Assembly (NCBI RefSeq): GCF_002293435.1
Contig: NZ_DBDF01000050.1
Coordinates: 1-8,109 of the forward strand
DNA length: 8,109 bases
Reading direction: 5' to 3'
Origin: Bacteroides sp. UBA939
GTDB lineage: Bacteria > Bacteroidota > Bacteroidia > Bacteroidales > Bacteroidaceae
Positions within the stretch are counted from its first letter, which is position 1. Each line of letters opens with the position of its first letter. Of this stretch, positions 1-6,845 are shown piece by piece. Under the pieces are notes generated by a model. It worked only from the letters and a program-made list of their open reading frames with translations, was not told the origin of the DNA and did no database searches. Made by a program: the position numbers and the translations under genes.

Positions 1-109
1 TAAGAGGAACATAGCGGGCTATGTGACGAGTGAAAACAGGAAAAGAGACCGAAAACAAACTTAAAAGAGACTGATAAAATTAATTAGGAATAAAATCAAA
101 ACAGCTTCT
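1..109. repeat. Partial copy (copy 1) of a 174-bp palindromic MITE-like element
   Basis: This is the right-hand part of the element seen complete at 2883-3056; the rest lies beyond the window edge. It matches 2948-3056 base for base at 108 of 109 positions, the one difference being A at 95 against T at 3042. It contains the central palindrome ACATAGCGGGCTATGT (9-24) and ends in the terminal inverted repeat AAAACAGCTTCT (98-109). Its last base is also the third base of the GH9 stop codon on the minus strand, so the element abuts that coding region with no spacer. It encodes no credible protein. Repeat status is seen directly; mobility is inferred. Confidence 0.85.
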
Positions 110-2613
110 TAATATTCGGCGATAAGCGACAACCATTTCCCGGCTGACGTTACCCATACTTCCTTGTAGCAGGCATTATTAGTCTGCGGCCAATAGGGGA
201 TGTCGTCATTTCCCAGAGTACGGATGCCGACGGGCATCTCACCTGTCATTTCTCCGGAAGAGAACGTATTCATTTGCGGATAGTTGTATCCTTCTCCATA
301 TATTAAGGATTGTCCGAAGGGGTTCTTCCCGACAGTCCAATAGAGTTGTTCCTTGCCGATGGCGATCAGTTCTTCGTCCTTAAGGAACTTTCCGCAGATG
401 GCGGCTGATTTACCGGTGGACAGATGGATGGCGCTGTTGCCGTTGAAGATACTGAACCAAACGGGGAAGCGTTTCAGATAATGTTCTTTGTCGAGTTTGA
501 CTCCCCGTTGTACTTGCTCGGCATACAACTCTTTCGCGTTGGTTGGCGGGAAGAGATGAAGTGAGTAGAAACTTGCGGAGTCTTTGTACTCTTCCGTGTG
601 ATATACCCCGCTCGGAATCATTCCGTAGGGATGGGTATATTTCATCAGTCCTTTCAGGTAGTTGCCGTACAGCTTGATGGAGTTTTCCCATTTCCGGTAA
701 TCGGGATGCTCCTTTTGTGTTTCGCATAGCAGAGTCATGGCTTGCATGTAAATCTGTTCGCGCGACTGATGGATGTAATGCACGATAGACTTTCGCGATT
801 TATCCCGGTAGAAGAAGCCGCGAGTTCCGTCCTTGTCTTTCAATGGTTCCGTTCGCTGGCAATCGAGCACATAGCGGATGGCTTCTGTTGCCGTTTCTGC
901 ATAATGGGTTTTGCCCGTTAACTTGTAGAGCATGCCGGCAGACCAGGATATGGTTGCCATATATTGGCTCCGGGAGGTATTGTAACTGTGCTCATACATC
1001 TGCCTGAATGGTTCAAAGCCATCTTTATTGAATTTGTCCATAGCGAACGCGAAGTCTTCTTCGGCAACTTTCCGCAGATATTCCTGTTGCATGGGATCCC
1101 GGTCTATGGTCATTGCGGCGTACGCTTCGTATCCGGCGTAGAGGAAATTGTCGAATGCCATGTTCTGAACGCGTACCGAGTGTATGTCGTCCAACGTATT
1201 GATTACGCCGTCCTGCCAGATGAGCAGTCCCATGCTGCTGGCTCTATACCCATCTCCGTAGCGATTCTTCAAGATGAATTCAACTCCCCATTCCGCTTCT
1301 TCCAGCAGGCGTGCCGCCAGTGCCGGGTTCTGCTCTTTGAGGCGATTGTATGCTTCCAGCAGAGCAAAGGTTACATCGCCCGTTTGTAGTGTCTGTTGCG
1401 ACAGGTCGCCCGCATCGTGCCATCCGCCCGAATAGGAGATGCTTTTGCCGTCGTGGTTGGAGAATAAATCTGCATGGCATGCAGCGTGCTTGCCCGCTAC
1501 GGGATGTCCGCAACGTTGGCAGAGAAGGAAGTTCAGCACCCGCCAGAGGGAACTGTCCCATAGCTTTTGACTGATGCGGAACGGGGGTGTTGTTTGTTCG
1601 CCTACCTGAAGTTGGTACTCTCCCGGTTGGTTGAAATGACTGAAGTCGATAATGCCGAACGAACCGATAGTGGTGTGTTCCTTCTTGAGTTTTCCTTCGT
1701 AAACTACTTGCTTGCTTACGGGATTGAGAAGCCGGAATTGCTGCCACCGGTCGCACAATCCGGAACCGACAATGGCTGTTTTGTTACCGTCCGTTGTATA
1801 GCCCGTGGTAGAATAGGCAATGACGTGTTCAGCAGGAATCCATCCGCTAACCTTCTCCGGATTCTTGATTTGCTGCAATTGAATGTTATCTATATAATAT
1901 ATGGCAGAGTCGCCGGTTGTGCGGTCTTTCCCTTTCAGTGCCGTATCAAAGCTGATGGCTATCACCTTGTCCCGTTGATATTCGTCTATTTCAAGGAAAC
2001 AATGGTTCCACGTCTTATTTACAAGATTGATGAGATGCGAGCCGCTGGGAGGGTTGTATCCTTCTTTGGGCGTAGAGCCGTCGTTCGTGAATGTCAGATT
2101 CATATTGACCACACGCATGCCGTCGCAATCGGGATAGATGGAGAACGTGATTCTGTTATACGATTCCCAGTTCTCCTTGTCGATGCGATATGTGATGCGG
2201 CTGTTTCCGTAGGTTGCGTAGTCGGGGTCGGAGGGGGAGCCTGTTGCTCTTTTGCCTGTATACGTAGGGAAGGAGAGGCGGATGCTACCGTTGCCCGAAA
2301 CGGACTTCTCTTTGGAGAAAGAGACGCTTCCTGCTCCCGAATGGTTCCATCCTTGCAGGCTGCCGGACTTTCCTTGCAAACTACCTGACCCTGTGAGCGG
2401 GCGGCTTGAAAGTACTTCCTTCTTCATGGCGTTTGCTTCAAAAGAACGGGCGATGTTTAAGGGTAGGGGGGCGTGAATCAATCCTGTTTCATGGACTTGC
2501 TTCTCCAGTTCGGAATCTTCAGTCAGGCGGATTTGGCTGTAGGTTGCTTCGTTCTGACCGTAGATTGAAGCTCCGTTAAGAAGTAAAAGCAGCGCGAGTA
2601 ATCTATTTCTCAT
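109..2613 (-). CDS. Secreted glycoside hydrolase family 9 protein (endoglucanase-like)
   Basis: The 834-residue product is predicted to hydrolyse beta-glucan-type polysaccharides outside the cytoplasm. Residues 1-19 form a signal peptide (charged MRNR, a leucine run, then a small-residue cleavage region near SIYG). There is no lipobox cysteine, so it is probably periplasmic or secreted. Residues about 80-250 look like a beta-sandwich, carbohydrate-binding-type domain. About 260-348 resembles the Ig-like CelD_N domain that commonly precedes GH9 modules. The (alpha/alpha)6 catalytic domain runs from about 350 to the end. It shows GGWHDAGD (396-403), whose aspartates are the nucleophile-activating base pair of the family, the conserved GKNPFGQSLIYGEG (762-775), and a C-terminal YKEVW in which Glu818 fits the catalytic acid. 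The protein is longer than simple GH9 enzymes because of the N-terminal modules. The ATG at 2613 is chosen because the signal peptide follows directly. A weak -7-like TAATCTTG lies at 2646-2639, with no clear -33 partner. No susC/susD neighbours are visible, so the substrate is unknown; cellulose, xyloglucan and mixed-linkage glucan are all possible. Confidence 0.9.
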   Translation of the reverse strand: MRNRLLALLLLLNGASIYGQNEATYSQIRLTEDSELEKQVHETGLIHAPLPLNIARSFEANAMKKEVLSSRPLTGSGSLQGKSGSLQGWNHSGAGSVSFSKEKSVSGNGSIRLSFPTYTGKRATGSPSDPDYATYGNSRITYRIDKENWESYNRITFSIYPDCDGMRVVNMNLTFTNDGSTPKEGYNPPSGSHLINLVNKTWNHCFLEIDEYQRDKVIAISFDTALKGKDRTTGDSAIYYIDNIQLQQIKNPEKVSGWIPAEHVIAYSTTGYTTDGNKTAIVGSGLCDRWQQFRLLNPVSKQVVYEGKLKKEHTTIGSFGIIDFSHFNQPGEYQLQVGEQTTPPFRISQKLWDSSLWRVLNFLLCQRCGHPVAGKHAACHADLFSNHDGKSISYSGGWHDAGDLSQQTLQTGDVTFALLEAYNRLKEQNPALAARLLEEAEWGVEFILKNRYGDGYRASSMGLLIWQDGVINTLDDIHSVRVQNMAFDNFLYAGYEAYAAMTIDRDPMQQEYLRKVAEEDFAFAMDKFNKDGFEPFRQMYEHSYNTSRSQYMATISWSAGMLYKLTGKTHYAETATEAIRYVLDCQRTEPLKDKDGTRGFFYRDKSRKSIVHYIHQSREQIYMQAMTLLCETQKEHPDYRKWENSIKLYGNYLKGLMKYTHPYGMIPSGVYHTEEYKDSASFYSLHLFPPTNAKELYAEQVQRGVKLDKEHYLKRFPVWFSIFNGNSAIHLSTGKSAAICGKFLKDEELIAIGKEQLYWTVGKNPFGQSLIYGEGYNYPQMNTFSSGEMTGEMPVGIRTLGNDDIPYWPQTNNACYKEVWVTSAGKWLSLIAEY

Positions 2614-2792
2614 AATCTTGTTAACTTGGTTTTCGGCACAAGATTAGTTATTATTCGCCATACCGAGGTTTAAATACTGACATAAATACTCCAAAATATA
2701 TCAGAAGGCAAAAAAATGATATTATATCTACCTAAATTGATAGATTTTAAACCTTTTATATGTGTTTTGTACCTGGCGTATATACCCATTAT
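2614..2792. other. AT-rich upstream region of the GH9 gene
   Basis: This non-coding leader separates the gdhA terminator from the GH9 start. It is strongly AT-rich. The only -7-like element near the start is TAATCTTG (minus strand, 2646-2639), a 7 of 8 match to TAnnTTTG that lacks an upstream TTTG at the usual distance. I see no clear Shine-Dalgarno site, operator palindrome or riboswitch in it. An open frame crossing this region on the minus strand and continuing into the repeat is not protein-like. Confidence 0.3.
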
Positions 2793-2832
2793 AAAAAAGT
2801 ACTGCCCTATACCTTCACAGGCAAGGGCAGTA
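2793..2832 (-). terminator. Intrinsic terminator, probably for gdhA
   Basis: Read on the minus strand, a perfect 9-bp stem (TACTGCCCT pairing with AGGGCAGTA, 2832-2824 with 2808-2800) is followed by C and then six T residues (2798-2793). A further CCT/AGG pairing can extend the stem inside the loop. A GC-containing stem followed by a U-tract is the classic rho-independent form. It lies about 235 bp beyond the gdhA stop, with a whole repeat element in between, and upstream of the GH9 gene, which it would insulate from read-through. The plus strand has no T-run after the stem, so it works in one direction only. Confidence 0.7.
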
Positions 2833-2882
2833 AAACCACAAATACAAATACAACTAAACAAAGTTTTAGAATGATTTTCTTT

Positions 2883-3056
2883 AGAAGCTGTTTTTAATTT
2901 GTTCAGTTTTCTTTTAAGAGTTGTTTTTGAGGATATTTTTCTGTTTTTAAGAGGAACATAGCGGGCTATGTGACGAGTGAAAACAGGAAAAGAGACCGAA
3001 AACAAACTTAAAAGAGACTGATAAAATTAATTAGGAATAAATTCAAAACAGCTTCT
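2883..3056. repeat. Complete copy (copy 2) of a 174-bp palindromic MITE-like element
   Basis: The ends are perfect 12-bp terminal inverted repeats (AGAAGCTGTTTT at 2883 and AAAACAGCTTCT ending at 3056), with weaker matching continuing inward for about 22 bp. Near the middle is the perfect palindrome ACATAGCGGGCTATGT (2956-2971). The two halves also match each other imperfectly: CAGTTTTCTTTTAAG (from 2904) against the complement of CTTAAAAGAGACTG (3007-3020), and CTGTTTT against AAAACAG. The whole element can therefore fold into one long hairpin, T-rich on one arm and A-rich on the other. It starts 9 bp past the gdhA stop codon and lies before the terminator at 2793-2832, so it is probably transcribed in the gdhA 3' UTR. 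There is no transposase and no obvious target-site duplication. Confidence 0.85.
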
Positions 3057-3065
3057 TATTCGGAA

Positions 3066-4403
3066 TTAAATAATCCCCTGACCCATCATAGCGTGAGCCA
3101 CTTTCATGAAGCCTGCAATGTTAGCACCCTTCACGTAATTGATGTAACCGTCAGGTTCTGTACCATATTTTACGCACTGGGCATGAATGCCGTGCATGAT
3201 AGCATGAAGTTTTTCGTCCACTTCCGCGGCGCTCCAACTGAGGTGCATGGCGTTTTGCGACATTTCCAGTCCGGAAGTGGCTACACCACCGGCATTGACT
3301 GCCTTGCCCGGCGCATACATTACCTTATGCTCAATGAACAGGTCGATAGCCTCAGGCGTACATCCCATATTGGAAATTTCACCTACACACATCACATTAT
3401 TCTCAATCAACTGACGGGCATCGTCACCGTTCAGTTCGTTCTGTGTAGCGCAAGGCAGCGCTATATCTGCTTTCACTTCCCACGGACGCTTGCCGGCTAC
3501 AAATGTAGAACCCGGGAATTCGTCGGCATACGGAGCTACAATATCATTGCCCGATGCACGGAGTTCCAGCATATATTCTATCTTTTCGTTATCAAGACCT
3601 GCCGGGTCGTAGATGTATCCGTCAGGGCCGGAGATAGTAACTACTTTCGCCCCAAGTTCGGTAGCTTTGATGGCAGCGCCCCAAGCTACGTTTCCGAAAC
3701 CGGAAATAGCAACGGTCTTATCCTTCATATCAATGCCTTTGGTTTGCAACATCTGGTTCACGAAGTATAATCCGCCGAAACCGGTAGCTTCAGGACGAAT
3801 CAGCGAACCGCCAAACTCCAAACCTTTTCCGGTAAATGTACCGGTAAACTCACGCGTCAGCTTCTTATACATACCGAACATATAGCCCACTTCACGACCG
3901 CCTACACCGATATCACCGGCAGGCACATCCATATCAGGGCCGAGATGGCGCCACAATTCCAGCATGAAAGCCTGACAGAAGCGCATCACTTCCGCATCGC
4001 TCTTACCGCGGGGGGAGAAATCGGAACCGCCTTTACCACCACCCATCGGGAGTGTTGTCAATGCATTCTTGAAAGTCTGCTCAAATCCCAGGAACTTCAG
4101 AATAGACAGGTTTACGGATGCATGGAAGCGAATACCGCCTTTGTACGGGCCAATAGCATTGTTGAACTGCACACGGTAGCCAAGGTTGGTTTGCACTTCA
4201 CCTCTGTCGTCCACCCAGGTAACACGGAATGTGAAAATACGATCCGGTTCAACCAAGCGCTCTATAATTTTGGCTTTCTCAAACTCCGGATGTTGGTTAT
4301 AGATATCTTCGATGGAAAGAAGTACTTCCTTTACGGCTTGAAGATATTCAGACTCGCCGGGATGCTTTGCCTCTAAAGAGGCCATAATTCGTTCGATGTT
4401 CAT
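3066..4403 (-). CDS. gdhA: NADP-type glutamate dehydrogenase
   Basis: This cytoplasmic hexameric GDH interconverts 2-oxoglutarate plus ammonium and glutamate. It links nitrogen assimilation to amino-acid catabolism. The 445-residue length matches hexameric bacterial enzymes. The N-terminal catalytic domain has the substrate-binding lysines K88 (GPYKGGIRFH) and K112, catalytic K124 in LPMGGGKGG (118-126), and the proton-transfer aspartate D164 in PAGDIGVGGRE. The Rossmann domain has SGFGNVA (234-240) for the dinucleotide. The residues after the second strand (SGPDG, 258-262) do not settle NADPH against dual NAD(P)H use. The start at 4403 (MNIERIM) fits the family N-terminus. An in-frame ATG at 4463 would add 20 unconserved residues and lie almost on the predicted transcription start, so it is rejected. 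There is no strong Shine-Dalgarno site, which is usual in Bacteroides. A promoter lies at 4476-4483 and an intrinsic terminator at 2793-2832, making this a monocistronic unit. Confidence 0.97.
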   Translation of the reverse strand: MNIERIMASLEAKHPGESEYLQAVKEVLLSIEDIYNQHPEFEKAKIIERLVEPDRIFTFRVTWVDDRGEVQTNLGYRVQFNNAIGPYKGGIRFHASVNLSILKFLGFEQTFKNALTTLPMGGGKGGSDFSPRGKSDAEVMRFCQAFMLELWRHLGPDMDVPAGDIGVGGREVGYMFGMYKKLTREFTGTFTGKGLEFGGSLIRPEATGFGGLYFVNQMLQTKGIDMKDKTVAISGFGNVAWGAAIKATELGAKVVTISGPDGYIYDPAGLDNEKIEYMLELRASGNDIVAPYADEFPGSTFVAGKRPWEVKADIALPCATQNELNGDDARQLIENNVMCVGEISNMGCTPEAIDLFIEHKVMYAPGKAVNAGGVATSGLEMSQNAMHLSWSAAEVDEKLHAIMHGIHAQCVKYGTEPDGYINYVKGANIAGFMKVAHAMMGQGII

Positions 4404-4475
4404 AATATTAAGTTTTAAAAAGTTGTTTGTTTGTAATCTAAGGCTTTCTAAACAAAATGTCAACTAACAACGCTG

Positions 4476-4483
4476 CAAATATA
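4476..4483 (-). promoter_or_regulatory. -7 promoter element of gdhA (Bacteroides type)
   Basis: On the minus strand the sequence reads TATATTTG, a perfect match to the Bacteroides primary sigma factor -7 consensus TAnnTTTG. It lies 72 bp upstream of the gdhA ATG, predicting a start near 4469 and a leader of about 65 nt. The -33 region is weaker: TTTTCG lies slightly farther upstream than ideal, with no exact TTTG. The match and position are seen directly; use as a promoter is inferred. Confidence 0.6.
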
Positions 4484-4568
4484 GCAACTCTTTTGTTATC
4501 GCCTACGAAAAGTGGCAATATTTTGAGTGTATAATGATAAAATGTTAGCTTGCAGTGTTCCTATTATA

Positions 4569-4674
4569 GGAGTTAAAGTAGTTATCACTTCGTTAGGAGT
4601 TAAGGAGTTAAAGACAATAGTCTTGCTTATGTCTTCCGGAGTATTGGCTTTAACTACTAACTACTCTAACTACT
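4569..4674. repeat. GGAGTTAAAG/TAACTACT inverted-repeat cluster downstream of the peptidase gene
   Basis: Three GGAGTTAA units occur at 4569-4576, 4597-4604 and 4604-4611, followed by runs of TAACTACT on the other side (4651-4674). The best hairpin pairs AGTTAAAG (4606-4613) with CTTTAACT (4648-4655) and, after a single mismatch, CAATA (4615-4619) with TATTG (4642-4646). That leaves a 22-nt loop, and imperfect pairing extends outward to about 4595 and 4666. GGAGTTAAAGTAGTTA (4569-4584) can instead pair with TAACTACTCTAACTACT (4658-4674), so alternative folds exist. The cluster starts 5 bp past the peptidase stop codon and ends upstream of the gdhA promoter. It has no T-run on either strand to make it a standard terminator, but it may protect or define the 3' end of the peptidase mRNA. 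Confidence 0.6.
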
Positions 4675-4679
4675 GTAGA

Positions 4680-6791
4680 TCAGAACTTCGGTTCCATTCC
4701 CAGGTTATACATGATAAACCCGTAGATGTCAGCCTGTTCTTCAAGAACTTTAGCCATAGGTTTGCCCGCACCATGTCCCGCTTTACTGTCTATACGGATA
4801 ATGGTGGGGTTTGTACCGTCGTTACACTCCTGCAAGGTAGCCGCGAACTTGAATGAGTGGGCGGGAACCACACGGTCGTCATGGTCGGCGGTAGTAACCA
4901 TTGTTGAGGGATACTTGGTACCGGGTTTCAAATTGTGCAACGGGGAATAGCCTTTCAGATACTCGAACATCTCCTTACTGTCGTCGCTCGTGCCATAATC
5001 GCTCGCCCAGTTCCAGCCGATAGTGAACTTGTGGTAGCGGAGCATATCCATCACGCCTACCTGCGGAATAGCTACACGGAACAAGTCGGGACGTTGCGTC
5101 ATGCAGGCGCCTACCAGCAAACCGCCATTGGAACCGCCTATGATAGCGATTTTATCTTTATCGGTGTACTTATTATTAATAAGGTATTCGGCGGCGGCAA
5201 TGAAATCGTCAAATACATTCTGTTTCTGCATCTTCGTACCGGCTATGTGCCACTCTTCGCCGTACTCACCACCTCCACGCAGGTTGACTTGCGCATAGAT
5301 GCCGCCATTTTCCATGAACGGAATGCGTGATGTTGAAAAACCAGGATTGAGGCTGATGTTGAAGCCGCCGTAGCCATACAGGTATACCGGGTTCTTGCCG
5401 TTTTTCTGGAGGTCTTTCTTATAGGTAAGAAACATCGGAATCTTCGTTCCGTCCTTGCTGGGATAGAATACTTGTTCGGTCACAAAGTCATCGGAGTTAA
5501 AGTCAACTTTCGGAGCGCGGAACAATTCGTATGTATTGGCATCCATATCATATTTATAAGTAGCGCCGGGAATTGTAAACGAAGTAAAGCTGAAGAAGCA
5601 TTCCTTATCGTCCTTGTTCCCGCTGAAACTTACAGTGCCGAGCGAAGGTAGCTTGACTTCCTGTATTTCCTTACCGTCGAGTCCATATACATAAGCGTGT
5701 TTAGCTACGTCCTTGTCATAAGTCAGGAATAGTTTCTCTCCTATTACCTGTGCGCCGGACAGTACATTTGCTGTTTCGGGAATCAGTTCAGTCCAATCTT
5801 TCAGCGCCGGGCTTTTAACATCCGTCACCATCAGGCGATACTTCGGAGCGCCGTGATTGGTGAACATATAAATCTTCTCTCCGATTACTTCCAACGGGTA
5901 ATACTCATAATCCATATCGGTAGCCATTTCCACGAAGGGAGCGTTCGGTTTACGCAGGTCTTTCATATACAACGCATTTCCGCGTCCGGCTCCGCTTTCA
6001 TAGAGGAACAGGCTTGTTTCATCCTCGCTCACACTTGCTGTATAAAAACGTTTCGGGTATGCGGTATTTTGGTAAATCAACTTATCTTGCGATTGCGGAG
6101 TTCCCATCTTATGATAATAAATCTTATGGTTTTCATTCACATTCGAGAACTCTTTACCTTTTACCGGAGCATCATAAGCGCTATAGTAGAAACCGTCGCC
6201 CTGCCAATCGGCGCCCGAGAATTTAGCCCATTGGATATGGTCATCCAGCAACTTTCCGGTTTCGGTGTCCATTACGTAGATTTCGCGCCAGTCCGACCCG
6301 CTGCGGGAAATGGTATATGCGGTGTACTTTCCGTTATTGGAGAAAGAAAGACCGGACAATGCTACCGTACCATCGTCCGACAATTTATTAGGATCAAGGA
6401 ATACGCGTGGTTCGCTATCCAGTGCATCCTGTACATACAGCACGCTTTGGTTTTGCAAACCATCGTTCTTGTAGAAGTAGTATTTGCCATGTTTCTTAAA
6501 TGGTGTACCAATCTTTTCATAATTAGCCAGGTCTGTCATTCGTTTCAGCAGGGCTGCACGGAACGGTATCTTAGACAAGTACTCGTTAGTTACCTTGTTC
6601 TGCGCTTCCACCCACGCGGCGGTTGCTGCCGATGTATCGTTCTCCAACCAACGATACGGATCCGGGACTTCTGTTCCGAAATAAACATCTACCGTGTCCA
6701 CCTTCGCGGTCACAGGATAGGTAAGTTTCTGTTGCTGTACACAAGACATCATCATGATACCGGTTGCAAATAATAAAGTTACTTTTTTCAT
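4680..6791 (-). CDS. Prolyl oligopeptidase (S9A), probable lipoprotein
   Basis: This serine peptidase cleaves short peptides after proline. At 703 residues it has the family's usual length. The N-terminus MKKVTLLFATGIMMMSC is a lipoprotein-type signal peptide with Cys17 as the likely lipidated residue, which places it in the periplasm or outer membrane. The S9 N-terminal signature is present (PDPYRWLEND, 43-52). Residues about 90-430 form the seven-bladed beta-propeller that gates the active site. The C-terminal alpha/beta-hydrolase domain carries GGSNGG (552-557) with nucleophile Ser554, Asp638 in ADHDDRVVP (635-643) with substrate-binding Arg640, and His673 in AGHGAG. Trp595 of the S1 proline pocket is also present. 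All catalytic residues are intact. The ATG at 6791 is chosen because the signal peptide follows it. I see no convincing -7/-33 pair; TAATTTAA near 6804-6811 is only a partial match. Upstream lies the 6846-6923 hairpin, downstream the repeat cluster at 4569-4674. It probably supports peptide use together with amino-acid catabolism. Confidence 0.95.
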   Translation of the reverse strand: MKKVTLLFATGIMMMSCVQQQKLTYPVTAKVDTVDVYFGTEVPDPYRWLENDTSAATAAWVEAQNKVTNEYLSKIPFRAALLKRMTDLANYEKIGTPFKKHGKYYFYKNDGLQNQSVLYVQDALDSEPRVFLDPNKLSDDGTVALSGLSFSNNGKYTAYTISRSGSDWREIYVMDTETGKLLDDHIQWAKFSGADWQGDGFYYSAYDAPVKGKEFSNVNENHKIYYHKMGTPQSQDKLIYQNTAYPKRFYTASVSEDETSLFLYESGAGRGNALYMKDLRKPNAPFVEMATDMDYEYYPLEVIGEKIYMFTNHGAPKYRLMVTDVKSPALKDWTELIPETANVLSGAQVIGEKLFLTYDKDVAKHAYVYGLDGKEIQEVKLPSLGTVSFSGNKDDKECFFSFTSFTIPGATYKYDMDANTYELFRAPKVDFNSDDFVTEQVFYPSKDGTKIPMFLTYKKDLQKNGKNPVYLYGYGGFNISLNPGFSTSRIPFMENGGIYAQVNLRGGGEYGEEWHIAGTKMQKQNVFDDFIAAAEYLINNKYTDKDKIAIIGGSNGGLLVGACMTQRPDLFRVAIPQVGVMDMLRYHKFTIGWNWASDYGTSDDSKEMFEYLKGYSPLHNLKPGTKYPSTMVTTADHDDRVVPAHSFKFAATLQECNDGTNPTIIRIDSKAGHGAGKPMAKVLEEQADIYGFIMYNLGMEPKF

Positions 6792-6845
6792 TTTGAAATG
6801 TATTTAAATTAGATGTATATCGTATATGTTCGCCAAAAAGATATT

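Noticed and set aside
1567..2388. 273-residue open frame on the plus strand opposite the GH9 gene
   Set aside because: It lies wholly antisense to a well-supported GH9 coding region and its translation has no recognisable domain. It arises from the codon bias of the real gene, as do the frames at 964-1389 and 1350-1574.
2956..2971. Central palindrome ACATAGCGGGCTATGT as a stand-alone terminator or operator
   Set aside because: It is not followed by a T-run on either strand, and it recurs only inside the larger element, so it is better treated as the element's core.
2670..3005. 111-residue minus-strand open frame across the gdhA downstream region
   Set aside because: It runs through the palindromic element and the terminator hairpin. 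Its lysine- and serine-rich sequence is explained by the repeat; the similar frame at 6804-7100 runs through copy 3 for the same reason.
1..3056. A composite transposon formed by element copies 1 and 2 flanking the GH9 gene
   Set aside because: Neither copy encodes a transposase, there is no visible target-site duplication, and the left end of copy 1 is outside the window. Direct-repeat recombination remains possible but a composite transposon is not supported.
4404..4463. Upstream ATG extension of gdhA by 20 residues
   Set aside because: The added residues are not family-like, the ATG would lie only a few bases after the predicted transcription start, and the Met at 4403 gives the standard 445-residue protein.
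5853..6773. 306-residue open frame on the plus strand opposite the peptidase gene
   Set aside because: It is antisense to the intact prolyl oligopeptidase, shows no family motif, and is rich in the His, Ile and Cys typical of shadow frames.
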